64,000 nt of DNA from Xylaria sp. FL1777 (taxonomy: Eukaryota > Ascomycota > Sordariomycetes > Xylariales > Xylariaceae): assembly GCA_022578965.1 (NCBI GenBank), contig MU400526.1, forward strand, positions 62,001-126,000, written 5' to 3'. Both the position numbers and the translations under genes were made by a program. The first letter of the stretch is position 1; each line of letters opens with the position of its first letter. A model generated the notes under the pieces. The model made no database searches. It was not told the origin of the DNA and saw nothing but the letters and a program-made list of their open reading frames with translations. This document shows positions 21,402 to 33,546 of this stretch, piece by piece.

Positions 21402-23353
21402 GGTCCGAAACGGCAGTCGATTCGTGTTTGGTGTGTAAAGCAAGCTGAGGGTTACCTTGACACATAGAATCCGAAGGGGGGGGCGACTGTGAATAAATGG
21501 AAGATATAGGCTGTATGACTCCGACCGGCCGTAGACCTGCGCCGTTCCATTTGAAATGGAGCCGCAATACACTCTGACTCCATCTGAAGTAAAAGTTTTC
21601 CCGCTGGATATACCTTAATGATAAGAAGAGCACTAGGTATCCGATGATGTGGTGACGGAGGGTTCCGGAGAAAGCTTGAGGCTAACCTTAACCATGGGCT
21701 TGGTTCGGCACTGAGCTACGGTATACCACAGTGAACCGCTAGACTGGATGGTTCCTGGCGGGAAAACTCCACTGAAAACTCTGTTTGTTTGCCCCTGTTC
21801 CACGTTTAAGCGGCCCGTCCCCGTCCAATCAGATGGCACGTTTGACTAATGAAATTGCCTTTCTAGGTAGTATTGTTCCGATAATAGGTAGTTAGACAGA
21901 CCATCGTCAGGTCAGGACACTGCAAAGCATACAAAGTTTTTACATAAAGCGTGATGTAACTCTGCTCGTGCTACTGCTCGTGTCTGGTAGTTGGATTTTG
22001 ATGTTGTAGAAGTAATGGAGAGAGAGTAACTCACATAGAACCCACTGCGAGGGGGGGATATAAGCATTCCTCTCGTACTTCCTAAGAATACTCATATTTG
22101 TGACGTCTGCTTTAAGGGAGGTAGGGAAGAAACGACTTCAAGAGATCTACATACTAATCTCAAGTCACCTCTTCTTTATCTCCGATATCCTAGCGTGGTT
22201 TCTCCATAGTTTCTAATATATGTGGCAAACATACGATGATAGCGTAGAACGCCACTTGTCAGGAGTTAAGGTTCTTTTTGCGTTAGTTACAAGCGAGGCT
22301 ATCTTTATAATCTATGTATAAACGTAAACGGGATTTAGCATCCTTTATTAGAGTTCTCACTACGCATGGCTCTCGAGAGATATGTTTGCTGTGAGTAAAA
22401 GAGTAATTTATTTTATAACTGCCTATAGTAATCGAGAGGATCACGTCAAAGGCCACGTAGCTGAAGGCTCTCTCTCCAAAAAGTTTGATGATACCACATG
22501 TGCTGCTGACCATTCTCGTATTACTAGTTAGATAGTCTTTTGCCTCTTGAAACACTCTGCCAATATTACCGAGATTCGAGCAACCTGCCTGCTATCATAG
22601 TAAGTAAGTCATTCAATTATTCAGTAGGTATCTCAGCATTAGCATTTCAGAGTACAACTTATCTGTTTGATTATGCCTTTCCATGTGATGACAACTACAA
22701 TAGGTACCATGGTGTGGCAAGGCCGCTTTCCCTGTCACAGCTGGATACCACACAACAGCAACATCACTTCGTTTGAGTGAGGGCGTTCGCTAGATGTAAT
22801 CTAAAAGATGTAACTACGCAGTGACTTACTAACAATTGACACATATTGATAAGCGAGTGAGATGAATAACAAATTCTATATTCGGAATACCTATAATCAC
22901 AAACCAGTTCTCACAGCTGGAAGATAGCGCCGGAACTTCCCCAGGTTGAAATCGTTCTATCATCTTTACTCAAAGAATTCTATATTAACAGGGCCATTAT
23001 AGAGCTGGTAGGTGATGTAATATTCCATAAACACTTATTGGCTACCCAAGTAAGGATAAAGTCCCCCTGGAGTCTTGCTCCAAGAGTACGTCCGTTCGGC
23101 CAAAAACTTACTCTTAGCTCCATATCCCGCCCTTGAGTCGCGGGGTCTATAGTCCATGGTATTTTTTAGGATTTTCCAACACATTTTTGTCGCAGAACCA
23201 GCAGCCATTTATCAAATCAAGAACACTCTTGCGTAAGGTGGAGATGATCTGTATTAAGAAGCGTCAGTTCTTAGAACCCGTATCATGGGGAAACACGGCC
23301 ACTTCCGATTAAGATATATCGATGTGAGAGCCGTGAGAATAGTGTGGTAAACC
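21402..23353. other. Intergenic, permease upstream
   Basis: About 1.9 kb with no supported gene. The proximal part is the likely permease promoter. Short open frames at 22283-22776 lack domains. Confidence 0.45.
21620..21625. promoter_or_regulatory. GATAAG, GATA-factor site
   Basis: GATAAG lies about 220 nt upstream of the permease start, and an AGATAA (read on the minus strand) lies further up near 22172. HGATAR sites are bound by AreA/NIT-2, which activates amino-acid permeases when preferred nitrogen is scarce. Single hexamers are common by chance, so this is suggestive only. Confidence 0.35.
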
Positions 23354-23671
23354 TCATCGCCTGCGATATAATGAGTGAAATAAACCTACCAACGGGTGAA
23401 GATCTGAAAGACATGGCACGAATTCGGCCCTCTTCTGATCTCCAATCTTCTGCAATGGCCGCCAAGTGCAAATACAACCAGACACGCAGGATGTAACGTT
23501 GCTGGCTACCTTGCCGACAGTTGTGCAGCTGGCTTTTCCCTGGCAGAAACTGTCGACATCCCGGTTGTAGCACATGAGGTGGTATAGTATTTCTTCCGAA
23601 AACGGTGCCACTGCGCTAGTATCAATGGGGTTGGAGGTTGGGGCCGCTACCGTAGCTATGACGAGGGACAT
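23354..23671 (-). CDS. Possible small secreted Cys-rich protein
   Basis: A 105-codon minus frame begins MSLVIATVAAPTSNPID, resembling a short signal peptide followed by a mature chain. Six cysteines cluster at residues 34, 43, 49, 62, 66 and 68, ending in SCVSGCICTW, and one more lies near residue 87. Upstream of the ATG the frame stays open through ISRVVTI and is preceded by TTATAG, so a short first exon carrying a better signal peptide is possible; I could not find one with matching phase. The family is not recognised. Small Cys-rich secreted proteins of this size are common effectors or wall proteins in fungi, but this is only inferred from composition. Confidence 0.35.
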   Translation of the reverse strand: MSLVIATVAAPTSNPIDTSAVAPFSEEILYHLMCYNRDVDSFCQGKASCTTVGKVASNVTSCVSGCICTWRPLQKIGDQKRAEFVPCLSDLHPLVGLFHSLYRRR

Positions 23672-24408
23672 TATTGTTACGACTCGGGAAATCTATAACA
23701 ATGGATTTTCTTAGTTCAGTAATTCTAACTCAGAGGGTCTAAGTAGACGCCGACTCTACTTTCGACGTAGGGGCGTGAACGCACCTGCATATTGATTCAT
23801 GAGTTAAGACCGATGATACAAAATTGAGGAGACTAGAAGATGAGTTCTTAATGTGTCTAACGAGAAGGACTTTTATGAATATGTCTTCTTGATTTCCTAG
23901 AAATATTTGACGTTGCAGATGTATTAGTGTTCGAGAGAGAGAGAGATGCCGACGAGCTACACGACAATGTGGACACGGCCAAAGGCTCTTGCCCGAGATC
24001 AAAACTCAGTTTCTAGGCTTGAAGGTGCTACCTTCTCCTTATTGTCTGTTGGAACTTATATCAAATTAGGTAAGAACTTAGTCTAGGCCAAGTAGAACCT
24101 GTAATATTTACCTGCTTGAGTTATCGTGATAAATTTAAAGTCACCCACTATGTAGTAACCGCTCTAAAGGGTGAGGAAGGCATTCTTTCTAAAAGTCTAG
24201 GGAGACTACTAAGCGAGCTACCTTTGGAGACATGATCGGAATTATAATAATAAATAAGCATGAAGGGCCCTGATCATTCGGGTAATCTGTATAATCAATT
24301 GCAATACTTGCGTAGACTGTATTCCAGTGGCCTACTCATAATAGCGAAACACTATGCGAAACCCTCTCCTACCAACGATTTCCCCATCCACAGCACTCAT
24401 TCAGCAGG
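23672..24408. other. Intergenic
   Basis: This lies between the siderophore transporter 3' end and the putative small secreted protein. It contains a short GA run near 23933-23944. No gene is supported. Confidence 0.45.
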
Positions 24409-26772
24409 CTAAAACACATTCCCCATAGTCTGCTTTCCACGAGTTGCCTCGAGAGTCTTGACATTAATATTCTTCCATAATAAGAGACATAGAAGACAGG
24501 CAGGTAGGAACGCAGCACCCGCTATGACCATCTTTCGCTGGACGTCGCCGTAAGCGGCGATGATAGCGTCACGAACGGGGGTCCCCATGGGATAGGACAG
24601 CTGAACAATGATAGAACCGAAGATCTCGCCCGCCTGGTCCTTGTTCTCCTCGGGCAAAAATTCATAGAGCTTCGCAGGTAGAATGTTGGTCCAGAGACCA
24701 CCGGCAATAGCAAGCCCAATAGAGGCACCAACGGACCCGAAGAGCCCCCATAGAGCCAGGGCCACAGCAATTTCCTGGTGTGTAACCCTAGCCATTATGG
24801 CCAGTTGAGCCGTTAATGACCATATTTCAGACGAAATTCCGTTGAACACCTGACACATCACGAGATAGCCGACATGCGTTCCAGGTTTACGGAAATAGAT
24901 GAGCAGGGCTGTGCCCAATGTGGCAAATGGGATGCCTCCGATGACTGCCGGCCATTTATATTGTCCAGTCCACCGAGTGTATCTTGTAATAGACAGTCAG
25001 TAAGATATAGAGAGATTTCCTCGAGATTATTTACTCACAAGCCGACGAAGGGGGCAATAAAAGCTGAAGTGAGCGAGACTTCAAGAGCAAAGTTAGTAAT
25101 CACTTCTATAAGCCATGTTTAATAGCGCCTTTAGACCTGCGGATACTGGCAATATGCTTCCAAGACACCCAGAAGAGATGGGGAAATAGGAGCGGAGGAC
25201 GAAAGGGAAAGAATGGGAACTAACAGGCATTTAAGATGTAGCCACTTATAGTAATGCTCTCATCGTGAACAACTTGCAAGTATGATTGATAATATGCATC
25301 CCAACAGCTAAAAAAGTTATGTATGTCAGTACTATAGCTCTCAATGCGCGAAATATAATTCGGAACCAGACTTACTAGATTGAAATGAACATAAATCCAT
25401 AAAGGCCGCAAGCACCTAGTATAGTACGGTCCTTGAGAAACTTGAAGGGGAAGTATTGAACAGGAGCCAAGTATTTCTCCCAAAGGACGAACGCAGCCAA
25501 CAAAACCACGCCTAGGACAATCATTGCAATAATGTAGCCGGTACCCCAACCGTTTGGTGCGTATGAACTGAGCGAGAACGGAAGCAGGAGTAAGCTAAAG
25601 CCGAATATAGTTAAAAACATACCGACAACTAAATTCAAGAAAAGGTTAGCAGGTCTAAGTTATCGCCCCTTTCAGTGCTTATTAGAGAACACAAAACACT
25701 TGCTATGGTAGGACTCACCATCGAACTCGATAACGTAATATTTAACCGACTCCCAAGCAGTGCGATTATGAACCCGTGGCACTATGAGACCCTGTTGGAA
25801 GGCCTTTCTCCTACTCCAAATAAAGACGCCGGCCACAGGAATGCAAACTACCACCATGATGATAAGGAAGGCTCCAAAGGCCCAGCGCCATGACACCTGG
25901 TAGTAGAAGAGGTCGGCAATCTTCGAACCGGCGAACACAGTTGCAATAGTTGGCGTGCTATTGATGCCGAACAGAATCAATCGATTTTGAAGTGTAGTCA
26001 TGTCGGCCAACATAATATTAATAACTGTGTAGGAATCTTGGGTCAATAATCGCTGTTGACAGTGAACGAAACTAGGGGTATCGGGTGCTTTCAGGAGCAA
26101 GTGGAGTGGAAATTCCCTCGGCAGACAATCAAGATAAGGCAAAAGAGGTACAAGAGACTCTGGAGTACTTACCATAACCCATGCCGATGTGGCCCGCCCA
26201 GTAGATCGTGTGCGCAGCCGCATACGTCTCGATATTTTGACAGGCAGCCTTCAAGATCAGACCAAGCACGACTAGGCCTAGCATAACCAAGAAGCCTTCG
26301 CATCGTCCCCAAATATCGATGACCTTAGCAATTGGGAGTGCGAAAACGCCACCGACGATAGTGGCGATAATAGAGGTTGTGGCTAGCAGGCCGTGCTCGT
26401 TGAATTCCGAGGTTACGTAGGGTATAAGACTCGCCTGGACTACTCCTAACAGTGCATCGACGAATGATACTAAATAAAGTCTTCAACGAAAACACGTAGT
26501 TAGTGGTCGGATTCTTATTAAACTGGTGACTTCGTAGTCTAGTAGACCTCTGGGTTTCCTTACAAAATAAACATTACGATGAGCACCTGTTTCGACCAGA
26601 CACCAATAATAGCCTCAACCTGCCTAACACCCTCTTGCTTGTGCGTAGATCCATTTTCGTCGTCGCTAGAGTCTCGGACATCGTTGCTAATGGGTTGCTT
26701 CTCGGCAACCCCATCGTGGCTCGGTGTAGATACGATGTCCACTGGAGCCATCGTGGTAGATTTATCTCCCAT
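24409..26772 (-). CDS. Siderophore-iron transporter (MFS, SIT/Mir family)
   Basis: Imports ferric siderophores through the plasma or vesicle membrane. Seven exons (24409-24982, 25039-25078, 25225-25307, 25376-25628, 25719-26024, 26173-26480, 26564-26772) give 590 aa; every phase matches. The tail of about 50 residues is hydrophilic and Ser/Asp-rich. Family landmarks are LLYLVSFVDALLGVVQASL (first helix), VINIMLADMTTLQNRLILFG, APNGWGTGYIIAMIVLG, YCWDAYYQSYLQVVHDESIT, SLTSAFIAPFVGLYTRWTGQ, and GALFGSV-like helices near the end. About fourteen membrane segments are expected, as in Sit1/MirB. Exon 6 is only 40 nt. No NRPS lies nearby, so it may take up xenosiderophores or serve a pathway elsewhere. 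Two perfect ATCTGATAA sites upstream support iron repression by an SreA-type GATA factor. Confidence 0.93.
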
Positions 26773-27185
26773 CCTGCTGGGCCAGGTAAGCTGTCGTATG
26801 CCTCTGAGAGGGAACCCGAATTGAGATTAACAAGGAATATTGGAGGGAGGAGAGGACATGTCTTGGCAAGCCTGATGGTACAGGCGCTTGTCTATTATAT
26901 AATGCCTAGACGGTTACCTTCGCAAACATTGGGTCCTACACCATGTTAACCGGAGGAAAGGCATGGCATGGGGTACGTAGTCTTGTAACTACCAAATATC
27001 GCGAATCTGTCTTGCATTTGGAAGCTCTACCAAAGCTAGAACGCCCCGAGTCTAAACAAGAAGCTGTTGCTTCTCCTAACGACGAGACGTGCATTAGCAC
27101 AATGGGGTCATCTCCTCAAAGAGGCTAAACGCCCGAAAAGTTTTCATGGCCTTGTATTTTGCTTTTCCTCGTTTACCTAGCAATC

Positions 27186-27194
27186 TTATCAGAT
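27186..27194 (-). promoter_or_regulatory. ATCTGATAA iron-GATA site, proximal
   Basis: On the strand of the siderophore transporter this reads ATCTGATAA, an exact match to the consensus ATCWGATAA bound by fungal SreA/SRE/Urbs1-type iron repressors. It lies about 415 nt upstream of the start codon and sits in a 15-nt phrase, GGATCTGATAAGATT, that is repeated once at 27309-27323. Confidence 0.7.
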
Positions 27195-27312
27195 CCTACT
27201 ACTACCCTTGCTAGCGGCGTGACGTCCAAGAATCCCGCTCTTAGCAGCATAAAATCATACCTCTTGCTCCACTTGTCAGCTCCGTAAGCCCCTGTTTTCC
27301 CACGGCCGAATC

Positions 27313-27321
27313 TTATCAGAT
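27313..27321 (-). promoter_or_regulatory. ATCTGATAA iron-GATA site, distal
   Basis: The second exact ATCWGATAA match, about 540 nt upstream of the transporter start and 127 nt from the first. The flanking bases are shared with the first copy, giving two identical 15-mers. A pair of sites is typical of promoters repressed by iron-sensing GATA factors. Confidence 0.7.
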
Positions 27322-29857
27322 CCGTAAACAAATCTATCCCTAAAGCCCCGATGTCGGGAATAGTCTTCTTCGTAGTCGAAAAGCCACCAATAACTCTACC
27401 CCAAAACTGGTTTGGAGCGAGGGAGAACACTATGATGTACTCTATCACGTAGTTGTGCGAATGAACTTACAGTAGTAGTCCTATATAATTTAGAATACCT
27501 AGACAAAGTGCTGTAAGCTAGACACCCCACTGATTTCACGACAAAATCTAATATTATAGCAAGACCTAAACCGCACCGCTTTACGCTGCTTTCACCCCCT
27601 TGATCCTCGACTTTCACCCCACATTGCACGTTAGATTTGCGTACATTACTTTACAGCCACAAGACCACCCCCAGTCATAGCAGCTGAAGTTCTAGAGGGC
27701 GGACTAGAGTTAAGCTACAGTCGTTAGCTGTATTGCCTAGGTTATTCCAATGTTAGAATACTACTAACCTTACGGGTCATACCATAGTCACATCGAACCA
27801 CTAGGAACACGTTCCACAGTTACACCGTACAACCATATAATTACAGTAAGCCTCAACTAGGGGGTAGTTATGGCAGAACGTGAGAGGCTCCTCGCATTGC
27901 GATCCTAAACCAGATAAGTTTCTTATGGATGGTTATAAGGTCTCTGGAAATCTGTGTGTTGTGAACTTGTGACTGATGCTCGGAGCGTCTTATCGTTTGT
28001 CTCGATCAAATTCAAATGCGAGCGCTTTACACTGCCAGTGGACCGACATTTGGGGCTACAGGAATGATACGACTTGGCAATAGAACCCAAGCCACTAACA
28101 CATTCAAGCTCTGCTCCCGTTCAATTGTCGTGAGCGCGCCACATGCAAGTCCTTGGCACTCCTGTGGGTCTAACAGTATCAACCTTATGACAAGGTAAAC
28201 AACTAGGTTCCTAAATATTGCAAAGAGATGATGGGAAAGCAGAAAGCTGCCAGTGAGGTATATCGCGTCGCATACGCTTTTGTTATCTATTTCTAGGTTA
28301 TTTGTAACCACCAACTAGGAAACTAGGTCCGTTAGCAACCCTGAGAAACGGAGGAACGCTCTCCTGTAATGATGGATATGCCAAGAGGCGCAAGGATTTA
28401 GGACTCGGTACTCTTTCAACAAGATGGTACTAGAACTTCACTCACATCAAGATCCTTAGTGTAATAATGTTGGTAAATACATGTGAAAACTGAGTCACTC
28501 AATGATCGGTCTTGATTCTGTTACGTACTTAAAGTTCATGTTTGAGAGCAATGTGATAGTTCCGCTTGCACTAGCTCGCCATATTCGGATATGTCCGGGG
28601 ACAGCCATAGCATGTGCGCGGCGTAATTCCTCGTTGAGGCTAACCGATAGTAACATACGCGACCTCATTCCGAATTCGCAGGTTACACCACTGTACCAGA
28701 GCGATATTTTTCCCTCGGTTACAGATTACGATTAGATTCTTTGATGGATTCATAATCTCATTAGCGAAATTTCTTGACTTATCACAAAATTCACTTACAT
28801 TGATTTCAACACTGATCAACCCGTAAACTTTAACCCCTCTTCCCCTGAAGTCTTCATAATGGGGTTACGTTCATGCCGCAACCACCTAAATAAACCTCCC
28901 GGCGTTCAATCTAGTGTCAACTTACCTTGACCTATTAACCAAGATCTCTTGCTATCATTCGAGTAGTCCGAGAGAAAACACAAGCTACAATACAGCGTAT
29001 CCCAAACGTTCGTAAGAATCCAAACCTATGCGCCAATTTTAGAATTCAGTGGGCTGTACGTCTTCAAGTATTAAATCTTGAATAAACTTGCCAGTTAATT
29101 GGCCACATCATTGTTAGAATAGTTGCTATAATATATACAGCTGGTAGTGGGGTCTCCAGAGTGAAGATGGGTCATGAGTATGTCCCTGGGAGGCAAAAGT
29201 AAATGGATGTGTAAGGCCTATTCTATTGATTCCCAAGTCCTCTTACGAAGTACTTTGGGGGAGTGTGAGAACTATATATAGCTAATTCCTATGATATGTT
29301 CACGCTAGGGTTACATTCTACTTTATGGCAATCTCCTTATTATTGTTTATCTTGGAAGTTAACTCATAGGTTAAGATTACTACAAACTATCACAAACGCA
29401 TATCGTATGAATCTTCTCAGAATGACCAGCTTAGAACATAAGCGCCAAGTTTGATTTATAGGCGCAATATCGGTGCCATTGACCCCTTCAATTTCGCGTT
29501 CTAGGCTCTTGTTGGTGAATGTATTGTCCTGACCTCTTGAATACGAACAACCCCCAATCCCCTTTTCTTTAACCATATGCTACTACTACTAAGGTTGGGC
29601 ATTTTTAATAACAATAGCTTATGAAGTAGCATGAAATTACTGAGTGTTAAATATTAGTCTAGAGTTTAAATTTAACCAAACCGGACATGTAATTTGGTGC
29701 CATAGCAATAACGTGTCATGAGAAAACGGCTGCTGTCGTGAGACCGGATAGAGAATTAAGAATAGTTCTCTCTTGTTAGTTACTCAATATATGTCTGAAA
29801 ACACGTAGCAGTAATGTAAGATCATATAGCACGGAAATCTGAGTATCTAGCCTCTAT

Positions 29858-30925
29858 TTAAAGCACATCGTCTTCAGCAAAAAACCGGTAGATGCTGCGA
29901 GAATCTCGCCCACGAGTTCGCTCATCCTTTAGAGCTTTATCATAAATTGCAAGCACTCGATCGGCTAAAACCGACTTCGCCCCAATTTGTTCTCCTAATG
30001 CTACCGCCATATCCAGGACCCCTTTACAGAGTTCGACACTAAAGCCGCCCACAAAATCTTTCGCGCTTGCAGCACTCGGCGTCACGCCCTTGACGGGGTT
30101 CTGGTCCAAGCTGTTGTAGCACCGCCCACTGCTAACGTTGATGACGTCGGCCAACTTTTTGGGATCTAGCCCGTACTTAACGCCCATGTTCATAGCTTCG
30201 CAGACGCCGACGGTGCAGACAGAACTGAGGTAGTTGTTGATCTGCTTGGTAGCTAATCCCGCCGAGGGCGGTCCGCAGTGGAAGATGTTCTTGCCCATCA
30301 TTCGGAGAATGGGCTCCGCCCATTTCCAGTCCTCCTCGCTGCCTCCGACCATGATCGCCAAAGTTCCAGCATTCGCGCCGTTGGGCCCGCCGCTGACTGG
30401 CGCATCGATAAATGTTCCGAGCTTGGATATTGCTACTTCTGTGCCAATCTCAACGCTCGTGGCTGTTTCGATCGTCGAACAGTCTATGAAGTGAATGGGA
30501 GTCTCCCGGGGTGCAGCTGACAATAGCCCAGTGTCCCCATCCATAAACACATCGCGGACATGTGGACCTTTGGGAAGCATAGTGATGACAACATCCTGTT
30601 AACGGTTGTCGTTAGTATAGCCAATTTGACGGAGTACTAAGTATCACGAGTTGGACTTTAGCTGAATACTACGGCTTGCGACTGTTGTTCGCAGCCATAG
30701 ACTTACAGATTGTTCGGCTACCTCTTTTGGACTATTCGCAACCGTAACAGCGCCTTTAGTTTGAACTTCTTCAATGAACTGGTTTCTGCGGGTCTCGGAT
30801 ATCTCGCATATCACCATCTTGGCTTCCTTAGGAATCTTCTGCCTTAAGTTCATGGCCATCCCCCACCCCATTTGACCAATCCCTATGAACCCATATCGTA
30901 TGCCCGGGTCAGTCTCGATAGACAT
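29858..30925 (-). CDS. 3-hydroxyisobutyrate dehydrogenase-like NAD(P) enzyme
   Basis: A member of the beta-hydroxyacid dehydrogenase family, which oxidises 3-hydroxyisobutyrate and related short hydroxyacids. Two exons, 30707-30925 and 29858-30595, give 318 aa (phase 0; donor GTAAGT, acceptor ACAG). The Rossmann motif is GFIGIGQMGWGMAMNL at residues 12-27. VVITMLPKGPHVRDVF follows the intron. The substrate-binding signature is DAPVSGGPNGANAGTLAIMV, and the catalytic lysine lies in GLATKQINNYLSSV. The C-terminal helical domain includes NVSSGRCYNSLDQNPVKGV. The usual mitochondrial presequence is not seen: the Rossmann fold begins about ten residues from the start. That suggests a cytosolic paralogue with a possibly different substrate, or a missing 5' exon. 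Intact and of normal core length. Confidence 0.9.
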
Positions 30926-33546
30926 GGCGCTAGTTAAACGGCTTATAGCTTTCGAAAAAGGGTTGGAAAGTTAAATTGACGCGAGTAACCTCGCGATTCT
31001 GGGAGTTACGACTACCAAACATACCCCACGCTCGCGTTATCGGCGAGGAGACTACATGGTATTCCCCATATTCGAGTCACGATTTCAATCTTATTGGAGG
31101 CAACTCTGCCGTCTCCAAGTTGTATTGACCCCAAGGGACAAAGCTCAGCTGCCATCAATGGTGGCATGTGCTGAGGGATCCCCCTCCCGATTTGGGGTTT
31201 GGGGTTTAGGCTATATGCCTTCATTCAACGAGTGCTAGATAGATGGCGTCTTGGAACTTCTGAATTGACATTTGTTATATACCGAACAGATGTGCTAACG
31301 TTAAAGGCTCTCTTAAGTAATAGGACTATCAAGATTCTCTCGGGCTTCAACCATATACACAAAATGCGACTAGGTATAGGTAGAGTTCTATAGCTTGTTT
31401 CTTTTTCCATTCCTGGAGTTTTGACTGCCCCGGTAATGTTGATGGGCCATACTCCTTTGGCTAGGTGTAGCATGATCGGCACTCTTTGTAGAAAAAGCAT
31501 TATGCGTTCCCGGGCTTAATTGGAAGACAACTCTGCCCCGGCCATGTGGATATGACATATTGAGGGTGCTCGTAGGCAACGAACCACTTCTAACTCAAAT
31601 TGGCGTAGACCTGTTTAGGACTCTAGATGGTAGGTCATCGAGACGAACAGTACGTGGAGTAGTACTGTCCGATTGGCCGTTTGTTCTGAAGGAATCCCCC
31701 CCTAGCAGCGGCATTAAAACTGCCCGGCATGCGGAGAACGCATCGTCGTATCTGTTTATTATGTAAATGGTTGCGGAGGACGTGCTAGTACCATACTAGG
31801 CTTTTCCATGGCAACTTCGAGCTGGGCGAAATGCCATATCCGCTTCTCCCCCCTACCCAATCCATGTTCTTATAGGGTAGGTTATCTATTCGTGAGACCT
31901 TGAGCCATTTGCCTGAATTGCTTTTCATGGGGTCGTTTCAGAATTTCAAAAGCAAACTCTTGATGGCCGCGGATTGTGTATATCAAGTGTATGGTATACA
32001 TGACATCTAGGATAACAAGTTGACCATATTACTGTAATTCAAATGGAAGAGCTGTTGTATGTTAAGCTGACTAAAGGCTAAGCAGGTGTGTTTAACTTGC
32101 CTAGGTAACCTATGTAGGACCTTTCTTGCTACCATTCACATTTGAGTTTTCTTAGCAGCTGAAGTTCTCAACCTAGCTGACGAAGGATCAAGCTGAGACG
32201 AATCGCCAAAGATAAGCAAAGGCTGTCTCGGCAGCAAGGGCTAGACTGTCTATCTTTAAAGTAACGTAACCTAAAGGTTGATTTTATATGAACGTTGTTC
32301 TGTCAGCGGCCCACTGTTCTACGTAACGCTAATATTTAGTATAGATCCTGAACGTGGATGTCCTTACCATCGGTAGTGTTGAGGTATACGAGACGTGATG
32401 ATATGTGAGTACTCTTCTGTTATTTACACTTAATGGTGTCAAAAATGTTCACATGAATGTAAGCTGCCAATTTAAACATTAATATTTTTAGTGTTTGTTT
32501 ACTTACCTACCTACATATAGTATACATATATACGCAGTAGTATAGGACATAGTGCCCAGGGAGCCAATAGTTTGGTACCAATAGAACCCCACGCTACCCA
32601 CATCCCGCTGAAACGTCCAAGAGCTAGCCTAGCCCTATCAACCCATCTTCAGCACAACCACCCAGCTGAGCGTGACACGTGTAAGCGCCTCTTTAAGGGC
32701 AATCCCGCCCAGCACAGGGTACGTAGTGTAGCCCGCTGTAACACTGTTGTTTGGGAGATCAATCTCTCACCGCATTCCCGCCAATCGATTAGCTTCCCGA
32801 TCTCTTTTTTCCCTGCAGCCGCCGCAACGAACCCCACGACCTACCTAACCTAAGCACCTAACCAAGCACCTAGATAGGCAGCCTACCTGACCTACCCGGC
32901 CGACCTAGGTAAGGGAACTTGACGCAGCAACAACAACACAACCCGCTGTCGGACGTCTCTCTCGCTCCCGAGCACCATCAACAAATCATGTTTTGAACTG
33001 GCCTGGCCTGGCCTACCCTCTCTGCGTTTGCTGGCTTCTCTTCACCTACGGCCAATCCTGGCCGCAGCTTGCATTGACCGCCCCTGTCCTTCTTTTTCTG
33101 TCCGCCTTCTCTGCATATGCACACAGGTTGTCACATTCATGCAAGACTCAAGTTGAGACAGCTATCGCCGCTCTGCAGCTTTGCCTCCGTCCTCTCTTTC
33201 TCTCGAAGCACATGTCCTGTCTGATTCATGCTTCGTCCGCCCATTGGAACTAGACGCTCTTTTTCTCCCTGCGTGGACCTCTCATTTTCGTCGGAATAGT
33301 CTCGATACCGGCTCCCTGCGGTTCTTCCCAGAAGCTACCAGCTAAAAAGCCAGAGGCCTCAAGCTGCCATACAACGTGGACCGTTATATGACTGTGCATT
33401 CTTTCGGCCTCGACCGCCTACGACCCGCCCGGCCTTGTTTCTGGCAACCACCCAGACGTTGCATTGCCGGCCTCGAGACCTCCCCGGCGGCCCGACCTAA
33501 CGAAAACGACGATAACACTTGACGAATTGACGACCCACATACCAAG
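30926..33546. other. Intergenic between divergent genes
   Basis: A 2.6 kb divergent spacer between the dehydrogenase (minus) and the GCK kinase (plus). AT-rich near 32400-32530. ACCTACCT motifs occur near 32505, and CCTAGGTA near 32905. The last 400 nt is pyrimidine-rich and probably the kinase leader. No gene is supported. Confidence 0.45.

Larger units (their letters stand above)
26773..29857. other. Gene-poor region upstream of siderophore transporter
   Basis: About 3 kb without a supported gene. The proximal 700 nt holds the two iron-GATA sites. Two GGGGTGAAAG-like phrases near 27590-27625 resemble each other. Short open frames at 27173-27448, 28027-28314 and 28502-28735 show no recognisable domains; they may be decayed sequence. 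Confidence 0.45.

Noticed and set aside
24409..26772. Possible siderophore biosynthesis cluster
   Set aside because: No NRPS, hydroxylase or acyltransferase of siderophore type nearby; the GNAT gene at 40.4 kb is RimJ/RimL-like.
27173..28735. Several short ORFs that at first looked like a decayed cytochrome P450
   Set aside because: The haem-binding cysteine motif could not be found in any frame.
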